In this document: positions 46,963 to 58,879 of the stretch, in pieces
Layout: the number at the start of each line of letters is the position of its first letter
Position numbering within the stretch: the stretch's first letter is position 1
From: Vibrio gallaecicus
GTDB lineage: Bacteria; Pseudomonadota; Gammaproteobacteria; Enterobacterales; Vibrionaceae
Direction: 5' to 3'
NCBI RefSeq assembly: GCF_024347495.1
Contig: NZ_AP025490.1
Coordinates: 3,228,783 to 3,292,782, forward strand
Length of the DNA: 64,000 nt
The notes under the pieces: generated by a model
Told to the model about the DNA's origin: nothing
Database searches by the model: none
Seen by the model: only the letters and a program-made list of their open reading frames with translations
Translations under genes and position numbers: made by a program

Positions 46963-47829
46963 TTAAACCGCAGCTGCGCCTGAAACGATCTCAGAAAGTT
47001 CTTGTGTAATCGCCGATTGACGGGCTTTGTTGTACACAAGTTCTAAGTCATCAATAATGTCACCAGCGTTATCTGTTGCTGATTTCATTGCAATCATTCG
47101 AGCCGCTTGCTCACAAGCAAGGTTCTCAACCACACCTTGGTACACTTGAGATTCGACATAGCGAACCAATAGTGCATCTAGGAGTGGTTTTGGCTCGGGC
47201 TCATAAATGTAGTCCCAAGAATGACTGCGTTTCATTTCTTCGCTGTCTGATTTAGGCAAAGGAAGTAATTGATCGATCGTTGGTTCTTGAACCATAGTGT
47301 TTTCAAACTTGTTGAACACTACAAACAGGCGATCTAATTCGCCTTCATCATATTTCTTCAGCATAACGCTTACAGAGCCAATCAAGTCTTCAAGGCTTGG
47401 ACGATCGCCCAGACCAGAAACTTGAGCTGCTACTTTCGCGCCGCTGTTATTGAAAAATGCTGTTGCTTTAGAGCCTACAATTGCAAGCTCAACATCAGCA
47501 CCTTTCTCAGACCAATCTTTCATGTCATTCATAGCTTTTTTGAACAAGTTAATGTTCAAACCACCACAAAGACCACGGTCTGTAGAAACGATGATGTAAC
47601 CAACACGTTTGGCTTCACGTTCCTCAAGATAAGGATGCTTATACTCGAGGCTACCATTAGCCAAATGACCGATCACTTTACGCATTGTTTCTGCATATGG
47701 ACGAGTAGCTTCCATTGCGTCTTGAGAACGACGCATTTTTGAAGCTGCTACCATTTCCATTGCTTTCGTAATCTTCTGTGTGCTTTTAACACTACCGATT
47801 TTATTACGTATCTCTTTTGCGCCGGCCAT
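46963..47829 (-). CDS. atpG: ATP synthase gamma subunit AtpG
   Basis: 288-residue rotor shaft of F1. The N-terminal helix [20 protein letters not shown] and the C-terminal helix ending [16 protein letters not shown] form the coiled coil, and [11 protein letters not shown] (near 88) is the conserved central motif. It lies 48 bases after atpA. Confidence 0.98.
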   Translation of the reverse strand: MAGAKEIRNKIGSVKSTQKITKAMEMVAASKMRRSQDAMEATRPYAETMRKVIGHLANGSLEYKHPYLEEREAKRVGYIIVSTDRGLCGGLNINLFKKAMNDMKDWSEKGADVELAIVGSKATAFFNNSGAKVAAQVSGLGDRPSLEDLIGSVSVMLKKYDEGELDRLFVVFNKFENTMVQEPTIDQLLPLPKSDSEEMKRSHSWDYIYEPEPKPLLDALLVRYVESQVYQGVVENLACEQAARMIAMKSATDNAGDIIDDLELVYNKARQSAITQELSEIVSGAAAV

Positions 47830-47877
47830 CGTTACTCTCCGTTAATGGTATGAGGTGGCCCTAAGACCACCTACCAA

Positions 47878-49419
47878 TTACCAGGTCTGGGTTGCTTTGA
47901 AATCGTCAACAAGCTTCTTCAGCTCAGCTTCGATTTCTTTATTGAAAGCACCCGTTGTGTCGATCTGTGTTGCTAGATCGGCATATTGACCACGAGCAAA
48001 CGACAGTAAAGCAGCTTCAAAGTCTAGAACTTTAGAAAGTTCAACATCTTGAAGGTATCCACGCTCTGCAGCGAAGATTACTAGAGCTTGGTCAAATACA
48101 GACATAGGAGCGTATTGCTTCTGCTTCATCAGTTCTGTAACTTTTTGACCGTGGTCTAGTTGCTTCTTAGTCGCTTCATCAAGATCCGAAGAGAACTGAG
48201 CAAATGCTGCAAGTTCACGGTATTGAGCTAGAGCAGTACGGATACCACCAGATAGCTTCTTGATGATTTTAGTCTGCGCCGAACCACCTACACGAGAAAC
48301 TGAAATACCAGGGTCAACAGCTGGACGTACGCCCGCGTTGAATAGCTCAGTTTGTAGGAAGATCTGACCATCAGTAATCGAGATTACGTTCGTTGGTACG
48401 AATGCAGATACGTCACCAGCTTGCGTTTCAATGATAGGTAGAGCAGTTAAAGAACCAGTCTTGCCTGTCACTTCACCGTTAGTGAATTTTTCTACATATG
48501 CTTCGCTTACACGAGCAGCACGCTCTAGTAGACGAGAGTGAAGGTAGAAAACATCACCTGGGAACGCTTCACGACCTGGTGGACGCTTAAGTAGTAGCGA
48601 GATTTGACGGTAAGCGACAGCTTGCTTAGATAAATCATCATAAACAATCAGTGCATCTTCACCGCGATCACGGAAGTATTCGCCCATCGCACAACCAGCA
48701 TATGGTGCAAGGTATTGCAGCGCTGCAGATTCAGAAGCAGATGCAACAACAACAACAGTGTTTGCTAGTGCGCCATGCTCTTCTAGTTTGCGAACTACGT
48801 TAGCAATAGTCGACGCTTTTTGGCCGATAGCTACGTAGATAGAGAAAATACCAGAATCTTTTTGGTTAATAATCGCATCGATCGCCATTGCTGTTTTACC
48901 AGTCTGACGGTCACCGATTACTAGTTCACGTTGACCACGACCGATAGGGATCATTGAGTCAACTGACTTGTAACCAGTTTGAACAGGTTGATCTACCGAT
49001 TTACGGTCGATTACACCTGGTGCGATAATTTCTACAGGCGAAGTCAATTTAGCTTCGATTGGACCTTTACCATCAATTGGCTCACCTAGCGTGTTTACAA
49101 CACGACCAAGCATTTCAGGACCTACTGGTACTTCAAGAATACGACCAGTACCTGTAACTTTCATGCCTTCCTGTAGGTCAGCATACGGGCCCATTACAAC
49201 AGCACCAACCGAATCACGGTTCAAGTTTAGTGCTAGCGCGTAACGGCCACCCGGTAGTTCGATCATTTCACCTTGCATCACGTCCGCTAGGCCGTGGATG
49301 CTAAGGATGCCATCGCTTACAGAAACGATAGTACCTTCATTGCGAGCTTCACTAACAACGTCGAAAGATTCAATACGTTGTTTAATTAGATCGCTAATTT
49401 CAGTGGAATTAAGTTGCAT
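47878..49419 (-). CDS. atpA: ATP synthase alpha subunit AtpA
   Basis: Non-catalytic nucleotide-binding F1 subunit, 513 residues, equal to the E. coli length. The P-loop [11 protein letters not shown] is near 169. The start ATG 49419 gives [15 protein letters not shown], the usual N-terminus; the longer frame to 49449 overlaps atpH and is rejected. GGGGATTGGAGC precedes the start. Confidence 0.98.
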   Translation of the reverse strand: MQLNSTEISDLIKQRIESFDVVSEARNEGTIVSVSDGILSIHGLADVMQGEMIELPGGRYALALNLNRDSVGAVVMGPYADLQEGMKVTGTGRILEVPVGPEMLGRVVNTLGEPIDGKGPIEAKLTSPVEIIAPGVIDRKSVDQPVQTGYKSVDSMIPIGRGQRELVIGDRQTGKTAMAIDAIINQKDSGIFSIYVAIGQKASTIANVVRKLEEHGALANTVVVVASASESAALQYLAPYAGCAMGEYFRDRGEDALIVYDDLSKQAVAYRQISLLLKRPPGREAFPGDVFYLHSRLLERAARVSEAYVEKFTNGEVTGKTGSLTALPIIETQAGDVSAFVPTNVISITDGQIFLQTELFNAGVRPAVDPGISVSRVGGSAQTKIIKKLSGGIRTALAQYRELAAFAQFSSDLDEATKKQLDHGQKVTELMKQKQYAPMSVFDQALVIFAAERGYLQDVELSKVLDFEAALLSFARGQYADLATQIDTTGAFNKEIEAELKKLVDDFKATQTW

Positions 49420-49432
49420 GCTCCAATCCCCA

Positions 49433-49966
49433 TTAAGACTGCAATGCATCGCTCAGGCGGTCTAAACGACTGCGCGCTGAGTTATCGATGACTAGGTCTC
49501 CGGCTCGAATAATAACTCCACTAAGTAGAGTCTCATCTATACTGCAATTCAGCTGAACTTTGCGCGCTAAGCGCTGTTCCAATTTGCTGCTGATCTCTGC
49601 GTGTTGCTCTTTTGAAAGTTCAACAGCTGAAGTAACTTCAACGTCGATTTCTTTCTCATGCTCTTGTTTAAGCAATAAGAACTGTTTACAAACATCAGGA
49701 AAAGCCATTAAACGGCCATTCTCTGCCATCACTTTAATCAAGTTCTGACCGAATTCATCAAATTGTTCGCCACAAATAACAATGAATACTTCCGCTAATT
49801 TTTCTGCAGTCATAGAACCGCTTAATAAATTATGAACATCATCATTTTGTGCCACTTCGGCAGCAAAAGTAAGCATTTGACCCCATTGGTCTAGCTCACC
49901 TTTCTCTACCGCAAAGTCAAAGGCTGCTTTAGCATAGGGGCGTGCGATTGTAGTCAAATCAGACAT
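49433..49966 (-). CDS. atpH: ATP synthase delta subunit AtpH
   Basis: 177-residue peripheral-stalk subunit that joins F1 to subunit b. The helical N-terminal domain starts [15 protein letters not shown], and the conserved [22 protein letters not shown] lies at the C-terminus. It lies 15 bases after atpF and 13 before atpA. Confidence 0.97.
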   Translation of the reverse strand: MSDLTTIARPYAKAAFDFAVEKGELDQWGQMLTFAAEVAQNDDVHNLLSGSMTAEKLAEVFIVICGEQFDEFGQNLIKVMAENGRLMAFPDVCKQFLLLKQEHEKEIDVEVTSAVELSKEQHAEISSKLEQRLARKVQLNCSIDETLLSGVIIRAGDLVIDNSARSRLDRLSDALQS

Positions 49967-49981
49967 ATACAGCCCCTTGCT

Positions 49982-50452
49982 TTAAAGTTTTGCAGTAATG
50001 TTGTTAAGAAGATCATCGTGTACATCTTTATCGATAGTACGTTCAAGGATTTTCTCAGCACCAGCTATAGCCAGAGTTGCGACTTGTTTGCGCAGGTCAT
50101 CACGGGCACGTGTGCGCTCAGCTTCAAGTTCAGCTTCAGCTTGCGCTAAGATTTTCTGGCGTTCTGCCTGAGCTTCTTCGCGAGCTTCATCAATAATTTG
50201 AGCTTTACGTTTATTTGCCTGTTCAATAACCTCAGTTGCAGTGCGCTTCGCTTCCTTCATTTGCTCGGAAGCGTTGGCTTGTGCCAGGTTCAAGTCTTTC
50301 GCAGCGCGCTCAGCGGCTACAAGACCATCAGCAATTTTCTTCTGACGCTCTTCAATTGCTTGCATGATTGGTGGCCATACATATTTCATGCAGAACCAAA
50401 CAAACAATGAAAAAGCAATTGCTTGACCTAACAGAGTTGCGTTCATATTCAC
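49982..50452 (-). CDS. atpF: ATP synthase b subunit AtpF
   Basis: 156-residue stator subunit. One N-terminal membrane helix (about 5-25, ending KYVWPPI) is followed by a long charged coiled coil rich in Ala, Glu, Lys and Arg. The length equals that of E. coli b. Confidence 0.97.
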   Translation of the reverse strand: MNMNATLLGQAIAFSLFVWFCMKYVWPPIMQAIEERQKKIADGLVAAERAAKDLNLAQANASEQMKEAKRTATEVIEQANKRKAQIIDEAREEAQAERQKILAQAEAELEAERTRARDDLRKQVATLAIAGAEKILERTIDKDVHDDLLNNITAKL

Positions 50453-50510
50453 AACAGCTACTCCTCGTTAAGAATCAACTACAAAAAATTAATTAACTAT
50501 TAAGAGTTAA

Positions 50511-50768
<258 letters not shown>

Positions 50769-50816
50769 TTACGTTCTCCGATTAACATTAATAGTTAGAA
50801 TAAAGCTTAAAAATTT

Positions 50817-51617
<801 letters not shown>

Positions 51618-51622
51618 TCATC

Positions 51623-52012
51623 CTATTTTTTATTGTTAATGAAAAGCACTGGCGCAAAGATATTAATCCCGAGAGCCAGTAAATAGGTCAGTTTGAGGGG
51701 AACGAGTTCCACCTGCATATACATGTAGACAATAGAGAATAGTAAAACTGTGATTAAGATTTTTAATGCTTCACCTGCATAAAAGGACGCAGCAACTAAC
51801 TTAGTCGCACGAGCTCCGCAAAATAGAAAAGCACAAACACAAAACACCACATTGGCAATGACAAAAATGCCGCCACCGATCAATGAGGCAAAACCCCAAT
51901 CAGGATTAACCGTGATACCTAACCCTACTGCCACTAATATAACCGCGCTAAGCTCGATCAATAACATTTGCTTTGCAAGCACTCGTCCTGGTCTTGCTAA
52001 CGCCGCTACCAT
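51623..52012 (-). CDS. atpI: ATP synthase accessory protein AtpI
   Basis: 129-residue membrane protein with four helices that assists c-ring assembly or magnesium supply. The start ATG 52012 has GAGGAA at 7 bases; the frame extends 10 codons to a GTG without support. It ends APVLFINNKK, the usual tail. It heads the operon, 8 bases before atpB. Confidence 0.92.
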   Translation of the reverse strand: MVAALARPGRVLAKQMLLIELSAVILVAVGLGITVNPDWGFASLIGGGIFVIANVVFCVCAFLFCGARATKLVAASFYAGEALKILITVLLFSIVYMYMQVELVPLKLTYLLALGINIFAPVLFINNKK

Positions 52013-52074
52013 GTATTCTTCCTCTTTTAAGCCCACTAACACTTGCTTAAAAGTGTGTAGAGAAATTGGCGAAA

Positions 52075-52102
52075 ATTATACGGTCAGTCAGATTGAATGC
52101 AA
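52075..52102 (-). promoter_or_regulatory. atp operon promoter
   Basis: On the minus strand TTGCAT (52097-52102), 16 bases, TATAAT (52075-52080), about 60 bases ahead of atpI. An FNR-like site TTGATTTAGGTCAA lies at 52179-52192, about 115 bases upstream of the expected start. Confidence 0.75.
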
Positions 52103-52201
52103 TTAAAATGCATTATTTTTTTACATTTTTGTATACAATCCGACAACTTTTAAACAAAAGACCGAGTTTATAACATAATTGACCTAAATCAATTATCTCA
52201 C

Positions 52202-53083
52202 TTAGTGCTCTAGCTTGGCAATCAATTGCTCTAATTTGTGAGGCTCATCAAGAGTAATCGTAACCTTTGATTTCCCTAAGTTATTTCGAACAATTGAAAC
52301 GTTTGCTTGCAATTTTTCAGCTAATCTATGCGAAATAGCTAGAGCTTCTTGGTCTTCAACCTTTGTTTTTTCTTCAACTTCTGGTTTTAGGCAGTTTTTA
52401 ATAAGATTCTCTGTCTGGCGCACCGTCAATTTTTTATTTGCGACGGTGGTAGCAACCTCAACTTGTTGCTCACCATTGAGGGCTAATAATGCACGAGCAT
52501 GCCCCATTTCCAGTTGCTTATTAGAAACTAAACCTTTTACTTCATTTTCGAGCTGATTTAGACGTAATAAGTTACTTACTGTAGCTCTAGATTTACCTAT
52601 AACTTCGGCAACTTGCTGATGCGTCAATTTAAACTCATTTTGTAAGCGCTCTAATGCTTGCGCTTCTTCAATAACGTTTAAGTCTTCACGCTGAATATTC
52701 TCGATTAAAGCCATCGCGATTACAGCTTTATCTTGAACCTTTTTGATTAAGCAAGGCACCTGTTTTAAACCCGCTTGACGAGCAGCTCTCCAGCGGCGTT
52801 CACCAGCTATAATCTCAAAATGATCTTGAGAGATAGGACGAACGATAATTGGTTGAATAATACCTTGTGACTGAATCGAAGCCGCCAGCTCTTCTAGAGC
52901 TTCTGGAGCGATATCTTTGCGAGGCTGGTACACACCAGGCTTTAAACTAGTAACGGAAAGCTCAACCAGTTCACCATCTGCAGATAATGCTTGGCTATGC
53001 GATGCTACCTGCTGCTTTTCACGAGCTAATGAGCTAGTTGCAAGTAATGCATCTAGCCCTTTTCCTAAACCACGCTTAGACAT
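52202..53083 (-). CDS. parB: Chromosome-partitioning protein ParB
   Basis: CTP-dependent DNA clamp that loads at parS. 293 residues. N-terminal MSKRGLGKGLDALL, the CTP-binding GERRWRAA motif (near 95), NIQREDLNVIEEA, and the helix-turn-helix THQQVAEVIGKSRATVSNLL (in part; near 150-175). A C-terminal dimerisation region follows. It lies 23 bases after parA. I found no parS sequence in the window. Confidence 0.97.
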   Translation of the reverse strand: MSKRGLGKGLDALLATSSLAREKQQVASHSQALSADGELVELSVTSLKPGVYQPRKDIAPEALEELAASIQSQGIIQPIIVRPISQDHFEIIAGERRWRAARQAGLKQVPCLIKKVQDKAVIAMALIENIQREDLNVIEEAQALERLQNEFKLTHQQVAEVIGKSRATVSNLLRLNQLENEVKGLVSNKQLEMGHARALLALNGEQQVEVATTVANKKLTVRQTENLIKNCLKPEVEEKTKVEDQEALAISHRLAEKLQANVSIVRNNLGKSKVTITLDEPHKLEQLIAKLEH

Positions 53084-53106
53084 AGAGCGAATTCCTTTGG
53101 TTGGGT

Positions 53107-53880
53107 TTAAACAGGAACTTCTTCACGACGCAGCATCTCACCAGCTAAAGCAAGGTATGCTTTAGCACCAGCAGAATACTTATCGTAATACATTGCTGGC
53201 TTGCCATGACTTGGAGCTTCAGCTAAACGTACATTCCTAGGGATAACAGTTCGATAAACTTTGCTACCGAAATGTTTCTTTAATTGATCGGATACTTCAT
53301 TTGATAAGCGATTACGAGGATCATACATAGTTCGAAGTAAACCTTCGATTTTAAGGTTCTCGTTTACTACCGCTGCCAGCTTACTAATTGTATCCATCAA
53401 AGCTGTTAAACCCTCCAATGCAAAATACTCACATTGCATTGGAACCAACACAGAGTCAGCTGCAGCCATTGCATTGATTGTAAGGAGGTTTAAAGAAGGA
53501 GGGCAATCAATAAAGATGAAATCATAGTTATCGCGAACTGATGCAAGCGCATTTTTTAAACGCACTTCACGGGCAAACACTTCCATCAGCTTTATTTCGG
53601 CTGCGGTTACATCCCCATTAGCTGCAATTAAATCGTAGTTCCCAGATGGACTACGACACACCACTTCATCAAATGGGGTATCTTCGACTAACAAATCATA
53701 AGCTGTTGCTTCAACTTGATATTTATCGACTCCACTTGCCATAGTGGCATTACCTTGAGGATCGAGATCAACAACCAATACTTTACGCTTTGTTGCAGCC
53801 ATTGATGCTGCCAAATTAACGCAAGTTGTTGTTTTCCCTACACCGCCCTTTTGATTGGCAACTGCTACAATTTTACCCAC
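53107..53880 (-). CDS. parA: Chromosome-partitioning ATPase ParA
   Basis: 257-residue Walker-type ATPase that moves ParB-parS complexes. Deviant Walker A KGGVGKTT (10-17), DLDPQGNATMA (near 39) and FIDCPPSLNLLT (near 120). It lacks an N-terminal DNA-binding extension, as expected for a chromosomal ParA. It lies 14 bases after rsmG. Confidence 0.97.
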   Translation of the reverse strand: MGKIVAVANQKGGVGKTTTCVNLAASMAATKRKVLVVDLDPQGNATMASGVDKYQVEATAYDLLVEDTPFDEVVCRSPSGNYDLIAANGDVTAAEIKLMEVFAREVRLKNALASVRDNYDFIFIDCPPSLNLLTINAMAAADSVLVPMQCEYFALEGLTALMDTISKLAAVVNENLKIEGLLRTMYDPRNRLSNEVSDQLKKHFGSKVYRTVIPRNVRLAEAPSHGKPAMYYDKYSAGAKAYLALAGEMLRREEVPV

Positions 53881-53894
53881 TATGACCTCGCTGA

Positions 53895-54527
53895 TTATCC
53901 CTGACGCGATAAAGTTACTAAGTGACGGTCGCCTTCCAGCTCCGGGACATCCAAAACTTGAATATCAACCACAGAGCACCATTCAGGTAGCAGGTCGATT
54001 TCACCTCTTGGATGCTGTCCTTTAAGAGCTAAAAATACACCAGACTGCTCTTTAGGTAAATGATGACACCATTCCACCATATCTGTCATTGAAGCAAATG
54101 CACGACTTAGAACACCATCAAATTTTTCTTCTGGTTGGAACTCTTCAACACGGCTTTGAACTGGTGTCACATTTTTAATACCTAGCTCATGAGTAACTTG
54201 CTTAATAAAGCGAATACGTTTGCCTAAGCTATCTAGCAAGAAAAACTCACAATCTGGATTCATAATAGAAAGAGGAATACCTGGTAAACCTGGTCCAGTT
54301 CCAACATCAATAAAACGCTTACCTTGTAAGTGAGTACTAACAATAACACTATCTAGGATATGCTTCGTTAACATGTCCATAGGGTCACGAACTGACGTTA
54401 AGTTATACGCTTTGTTCCATTTGTTCAGCAACTCAACGTAACCAACAAGTTGACCACGTTGTTTATCTGATACTTCTAAGTCTGTTTGGCTCAGTAGGTG
54501 ATCAAGTTTTTCTCGTAATGCCGACAT
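53895..54527 (-). CDS. rsmG: 16S rRNA m7G527 methyltransferase RsmG (GidB)
   Basis: 210-residue SAM methyltransferase acting on G527 of 16S rRNA; loss gives low-level streptomycin resistance in other bacteria. [17 protein letters not shown] (near 67) binds SAM, and SRAFASM (near 137) is conserved. Its start overlaps the mnmG stop by one base, so translation is probably coupled. Confidence 0.97.
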   Translation of the reverse strand: MSALREKLDHLLSQTDLEVSDKQRGQLVGYVELLNKWNKAYNLTSVRDPMDMLTKHILDSVIVSTHLQGKRFIDVGTGPGLPGIPLSIMNPDCEFFLLDSLGKRIRFIKQVTHELGIKNVTPVQSRVEEFQPEEKFDGVLSRAFASMTDMVEWCHHLPKEQSGVFLALKGQHPRGEIDLLPEWCSVVDIQVLDVPELEGDRHLVTLSRQG

Positions 54528-56422
54528 TATGCGTCCTCACCCTTTTTTAATAAGCCTTGTTTTTTTAGGTAAACCAATAAAATAGATACCGCAGCAGGTG
54601 TAATACCCGAGATACGAGAGGCAATACCTATTGATTCAGGTTTTGAAGTTGAAAGCTTTAAAACCACCTCGTTAGATAAGCCTTTAATCTGGCTGTAATC
54701 TAAGTCAGCAGGCAGTTTGGTATTTTCGTGACGAAGAGATTTTTCAATTTCGTCTTGCTGACGCTGAATATAACCTTCGTATTTAACTTGTGTTTCAACT
54801 TGCTCAGCCGCTTGTTGATCATCCAATGCAGGACCAAAAAGATCCAAAGATGTTAACTGTGCGTAGTTTAGCTCTGGACGACGTAAAAGATCTTCACCGC
54901 TAGCTTCACGAACCATAGGGGTTTTTAAAAGCTGATTAAGCGATTCAATACCTTCAGATTTTGGATTTACCCAAGTTTCTTTAAGGCGTTGGCGTTCTTT
55001 TTCTATGTTCTCAACTTTATCGTTAAAACGAGCCCATCGAGCATCATCAACCAGCCCTAACTCACGGGATTTTTCAGTCAAACGTATATCTGCGTTATCT
55101 TCACGAAGCAATAAACGGTACTCCGCACGAGATGTAAACATTCGGTAAGGTTCTTTAGTACCCATTGTCGATAAGTCGTCAATAAGTACGCCCATGTAGG
55201 CTTGGTCACGACGTGGGCTCCAACCTTCTTTACCTTGTGTGAATAAACTCGCATTTAAACCAGCCATCAAGCCTTGTGCTGCTGCTTCTTCATAGCCTGT
55301 CGTACCGTTAATTTGTCCAGCAAAGAACAAGCCTTGAATAAATTTTGTCTCGTACGTCTGTTTTAAATCTCGAGGATCGAAGAAATCATACTCGATAGCA
55401 TAACCAGGACGGACGATATGGGCATTTTCAAAACCTTTCATTGAGCGAACGATTTGAACTTGAACATCAAAAGGTAAACTAGTCGAAATCCCATTAGGGT
55501 ATAATTCGTGAGTTGTGAGACCTTCAGGCTCAATGAAAATTTGGTGACTGTTTTTATCAGCAAAACGCATCACTTTGTCTTCAATTGAAGGGCAATAGCG
55601 AGGACCAATACCTTCGATAACACCGGCATACATCGGGCTTCTATCTAGATTTGCACGAATAACATCGTGTGTATTTTCATTGGTATGCGTAATAAAACAC
55701 GGAATCTGTTTTGGCTGTTGAGTTCGATTACCCATGAATGAGAAAACAGGCGTTGGATTATCACCATGCTGAACTTCTAGTTCTGAGAAGTCGACACTGC
55801 GCGCATCAATTCTTGGCGGTGTGCCTGTTTTCAAGCGATCAACTCTGAATGGAAGATCACGTAAACGGTTTGCTAGTGCGATCGATGGTGGATCACCAGC
55901 GCGTCCTCCAGAAGAACTTTCCATTCCAATGTGGATCTTACCACCAAGGAATGTACCCACCGTGAGCACAACGGCTTTAGCATGGAACTTAAGCCCCATC
56001 TGAGTAACCACACCAACAACTTGATCCTGTTCTACGATCAAGTCATCCACCGATTGCTGAAACAAAGTTAAGTTTGGTGTGTTTTCTAGAACATTTCGAA
56101 CAAACGCTTTGTATAAAGCACGGTCAGCTTGAGCACGTGTTGCACGTACTGCAGGACCTTTTGATGCATTTAACGTTCTGAATTGAATACCAGAATGATC
56201 GATGGCTTGTGCCATTAATCCACCCATCGCATCCACTTCTTTGACTAAGTGACCTTTGCCAATACCACCAATCGCAGGGTTGCAAGACATTTGCCCCAGA
56301 GTATCGATGTTATGAGTGAGTAATAACGTACTTTGACCAGTACGTGCAGATGCGAGTGCGGCTTCCGTTCCTGCATGGCCACCGCCGACAACGATGACGT
56401 CAAATTTTTCATGATAAAGCAT
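54527..56422 (-). CDS. mnmG: tRNA uridine-34 modification enzyme MnmG (GidA)
   Basis: FAD protein that, with MnmE, adds a carboxymethylaminomethyl group to U34 of certain tRNAs. 631 residues. The FAD motif [14 protein letters not shown] (near 11), the [15 protein letters not shown] block (near 45) and [16 protein letters not shown] (near 178) are family-specific. GAGGTCGGTCC precedes the start. It flanks the AT-rich side of oriC and is transcribed away from it. Confidence 0.98.
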   Translation of the reverse strand: MLYHEKFDVIVVGGGHAGTEAALASARTGQSTLLLTHNIDTLGQMSCNPAIGGIGKGHLVKEVDAMGGLMAQAIDHSGIQFRTLNASKGPAVRATRAQADRALYKAFVRNVLENTPNLTLFQQSVDDLIVEQDQVVGVVTQMGLKFHAKAVVLTVGTFLGGKIHIGMESSSGGRAGDPPSIALANRLRDLPFRVDRLKTGTPPRIDARSVDFSELEVQHGDNPTPVFSFMGNRTQQPKQIPCFITHTNENTHDVIRANLDRSPMYAGVIEGIGPRYCPSIEDKVMRFADKNSHQIFIEPEGLTTHELYPNGISTSLPFDVQVQIVRSMKGFENAHIVRPGYAIEYDFFDPRDLKQTYETKFIQGLFFAGQINGTTGYEEAAAQGLMAGLNASLFTQGKEGWSPRRDQAYMGVLIDDLSTMGTKEPYRMFTSRAEYRLLLREDNADIRLTEKSRELGLVDDARWARFNDKVENIEKERQRLKETWVNPKSEGIESLNQLLKTPMVREASGEDLLRRPELNYAQLTSLDLFGPALDDQQAAEQVETQVKYEGYIQRQQDEIEKSLRHENTKLPADLDYSQIKGLSNEVVLKLSTSKPESIGIASRISGITPAAVSILLVYLKKQGLLKKGEDA

Positions 56423-56471
56423 GGACCGACCTCAGGTATTCAAATGATTCTGGAGAGTGAAAAGGAGCGAT

Positions 56472-56500
56472 ATTCTACCTGTTTTCATAGCTTGAGAAAA
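56472..56500 (-). promoter_or_regulatory. Candidate mnmG promoter
   Basis: On the minus strand TTTTCT (56495-56500), 17 bases, TAGAAT (56472-56477). It lies at the edge of the origin, about 50 bases before mnmG. The -35 is weak. Confidence 0.4.
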
Positions 56501-56529
56501 CGTTTTTGAATTTTTTAAACAAGCTCTTT

Positions 56530-56850
56530 TTTAATTAATATATATAAGATCTTTATAGAGATCTTTTATTGGATCTATTATTAGGATCGATGACTTCTGT
56601 GGATAACTAGAAAATGATCAACAAGATCATGGATCTTTTTTAGATCAAATGATGTGATCTAACTTTGATCAGGCTGAGGGTTTCCTGGGATCAAAATAGC
56701 TACTTATGCACAAGGGAGAAATACCGATAAAGTTGTTATTTGGATAACTATAGGTTAATCACCGATTAAGTATGTATTTATCCACAAGAAAAATGAAGGA
56801 ATTAAGGAAATTTGTAGAGTTTTTTAAGAAAAAGTTATGCACAAAATAAA
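56530..56850. other. oriC: Chromosomal replication origin oriC
   Basis: The region lies between mnmG and mioC, the enterobacterial and vibrio origin position. Three tandem AT-rich 13-mers begin with GATCT at 56548, 56560 and 56572, exactly 12 bases apart. DnaA boxes: TGTGGATAA (56598-56606), TTATGCACA (56704-56712), TTTGGATAA (56739-56747), TTATCCACA (56778-56786) and TTATGCACA (56835-56843). The order and orientation match E. coli R1, R2, R5-like and R4. Eleven GATC Dam sites fall within 56548-56694, and a twelfth lies at 56873 in the mioC terminator loop. This is the 481-base gap without genes at 56423-56903. Confidence 0.96.
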
Positions 56851-56860
56851 TTTTAGGTAT

Positions 56861-56885
56861 AAAAAAAGTGGCGATCAGCCACTCT
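56861..56885 (-). terminator. mioC intrinsic terminator at the origin edge
   Basis: On the minus strand AGTGGC-TGATC-GCCACT is followed by seven T, about 20 bases after the mioC stop and 18 bases before the outermost DnaA-like box. It should stop mioC transcription before it enters oriC. Confidence 0.88.
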
Positions 56886-56903
56886 TTTGTTCGTAATTCA
56901 CAC

Positions 56904-57338
56904 TTAGAACTGATTAATACAGCTATTTAACCACTCTTCTGCCGCATCTTCCGGTACAGGTACTTCAAGTACATCAATAGTGAAACATGGTGTTAGTGGT
57001 TGAGCTTTCATCTTTTCCATTAGCGTAAATGCTTCTTTGCCTGCAGAGCAAAAGGTATCGTAACTCGAATCACCAAGCGCAATAACAGCAAATTTTATTG
57101 CGGAGAAATCAGAGTTTGTATCTTTGATAGCTTGAATAAAAGGTTTGATATTATCTGGAAATTCGCCTGCTCCATGAGTCGAAGTTACAATTATCCAAGA
57201 GCCTTCAGCTGCTATTTGATGAAAGTCGGGTTGGTTGTGAATTGTAACTTGGTGCCCTTGTTCTTCAAGAAGTTCACTGAGGTGATCACCGACATACTCG
57301 GCACCGCCAAGAGTGCTACCTGTAATTATTTGAATCAT
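56904..57338 (-). CDS. mioC: Flavodoxin-like protein MioC
   Basis: 144-residue FMN-binding flavodoxin; the E. coli homologue supports biotin synthase. The FMN phosphate loop is [11 protein letters not shown] (7-17) and the second loop is [12 protein letters not shown] (near 53). It is transcribed toward oriC, as in E. coli, and follows mnmE after 50 bases. Confidence 0.93.
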   Translation of the reverse strand: MIQIITGSTLGGAEYVGDHLSELLEEQGHQVTIHNQPDFHQIAAEGSWIIVTSTHGAGEFPDNIKPFIQAIKDTNSDFSAIKFAVIALGDSSYDTFCSAGKEAFTLMEKMKAQPLTPCFTIDVLEVPVPEDAAEEWLNSCINQF

Positions 57339-57388
57339 ATAATTCCCTTTTAGAGGAGATGGTTATGATGTTAGCCATCTCCCAAATA

Positions 57389-58750
57389 CTATTTACCAAT
57401 ACAGAAAGAAGAAAAGATACGCCCAAGTAGATCGTCTGAACTGAACTCTCCGGTTATCTCATTAAGGTGTTGCTGAGTTATTCTCAGTTCTTCTGCCAAA
57501 ATTTCTCCGGCCATATAACCTTCTAATTGTTGCTGTCCAATATCAAGATGATGAGATGCTCGGTCTAGGGCATCTAGGTGTCGTCTGCGTGCCATGAAGC
57601 CTCCTTCATTACCACCCGCAAAGCCCATGCAATCTTTTAAGTGATTACGCAGAGCGTCAACGCCTTCCCCTGTTTTTGCGGATAAACGAATTAGGGTTGG
57701 ATCATTTACGTGGCAGATCCCTAGGTCTTCACCGGTTTGATCCGCTTTATTTCGGATCACTGTCATGCCAATGTTACTTGGTAAACGATCAACAAAATCA
57801 GGCCAAATATCTTTAGGGTCGGTAGCATCGGTTGTGGTGCCATCAACCATAAATAAAACGCGATCAGCTTGTTCTATTTCTTCCCAAGCTCGCTCAATGC
57901 CAATTTTTTCTACTTCATCGGACGCTTCACGTAGACCTGCAGTATCAATAATATGCAGTGGCATGCCTTCAATATGGATATGCTCTCGCAACACATCTCG
58001 GGTAGTACCGGCTATATCGGTCACAATCGCAGAGTCTTTGCCCGATAGACTATTCAATAAGCTCGATTTACCTGCATTAGGGCGACCTGCAATAACGACT
58101 TTCATGCCTTCACGCATGATAGAGCCTTGGTTTGCTTCGCGCTTAACGGCATCTAAATTATCAATGATGGCTTGTAAGTCGGCACTTACTTTACCATCGG
58201 CTAAGAAATCAATTTCTTCTTCAGGGAAGTCGATTGCGGCTTCAACGTAGATACGAAGGTAGATAAGAGATTCAACTAAAGTATTGATACGTTTTGAAAA
58301 CTCACCTTGCAGTGATTGTAATGCTGACTTTGCCGCTTCTTCTGAACTAGCATCAATTAAATCAGCAATGGCTTCTGCTTGAGTTAAATCCATCTTGTCG
58401 TTTAAAAATGCACGTTCAGAGAACTCTCCGGGGCGTGCGGCACGAACGTCTGCAATGGTCAGAATGCGCTTGATAAGCATGTCCATAACTACAGGACCAC
58501 CGTGTCCTTGAAGCTCCAAGACATCCTCACCAGTAAAAGAATGTGGGTTAGGGAAGTACAAGGCAATGCCTTGGTCTAACTCAATACCATCATGAGATTT
58601 AAACGGAAGATATTCAGCGTAACGAGGTTTCAAAGTTTTGCCTGTTACTTCTAAAGCAACTTGTGCGGCTTTAGGTCCTGATACTCGGATAATACCGACA
58701 CCACCACGTCCTGGCGCGGTAGCTTGAGCAACAATCGTATCTGTAGTCAT
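57389..58750 (-). CDS. mnmE: tRNA modification GTPase MnmE (TrmE)
   Basis: Partner of MnmG in U34 tRNA modification. 453 residues. The N-terminal folate-binding domain has the [14 protein letters not shown] block (near 73), the G domain has [12 protein letters not shown] (near 223), DTAGLR and NKAD, and the chain ends in FCIGK with the conserved cysteine. The two partner genes flank the origin. A terminator separates it from yidC. Confidence 0.98.
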   Translation of the reverse strand: MTTDTIVAQATAPGRGGVGIIRVSGPKAAQVALEVTGKTLKPRYAEYLPFKSHDGIELDQGIALYFPNPHSFTGEDVLELQGHGGPVVMDMLIKRILTIADVRAARPGEFSERAFLNDKMDLTQAEAIADLIDASSEEAAKSALQSLQGEFSKRINTLVESLIYLRIYVEAAIDFPEEEIDFLADGKVSADLQAIIDNLDAVKREANQGSIMREGMKVVIAGRPNAGKSSLLNSLSGKDSAIVTDIAGTTRDVLREHIHIEGMPLHIIDTAGLREASDEVEKIGIERAWEEIEQADRVLFMVDGTTTDATDPKDIWPDFVDRLPSNIGMTVIRNKADQTGEDLGICHVNDPTLIRLSAKTGEGVDALRNHLKDCMGFAGGNEGGFMARRRHLDALDRASHHLDIGQQQLEGYMAGEILAEELRITQQHLNEITGEFSSDDLLGRIFSSFCIGK

Positions 58751-58827
58751 AGTTGTGCCTGCTAAGAAGTTGGAGCGCTTTGCTACCCAACATTTAATTC
58801 AATTAGCTGAATTGTAATCAGCCCAAA

Positions 58828-58856
58828 ACAAAAAGGCGACCTTTTGGTCGCCTTTC
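58828..58856 (-). terminator. yidC intrinsic terminator
   Basis: The minus strand GGCGACC-AAAA-GGTCGCC followed by TTTTTG lies shortly after the yidC stop. The stem is identical in sequence to that of the atp terminator. Confidence 0.92.
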
Positions 58857-58879
58857 TTTATGTCTTTATCAAGTCAGTC

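Noticed and set aside
52202..53880. parS site near parAB
   Set aside because: I looked for TGTTTCACGTGAAACA-like palindromes near parAB and elsewhere and saw none; the sites are probably outside the window.
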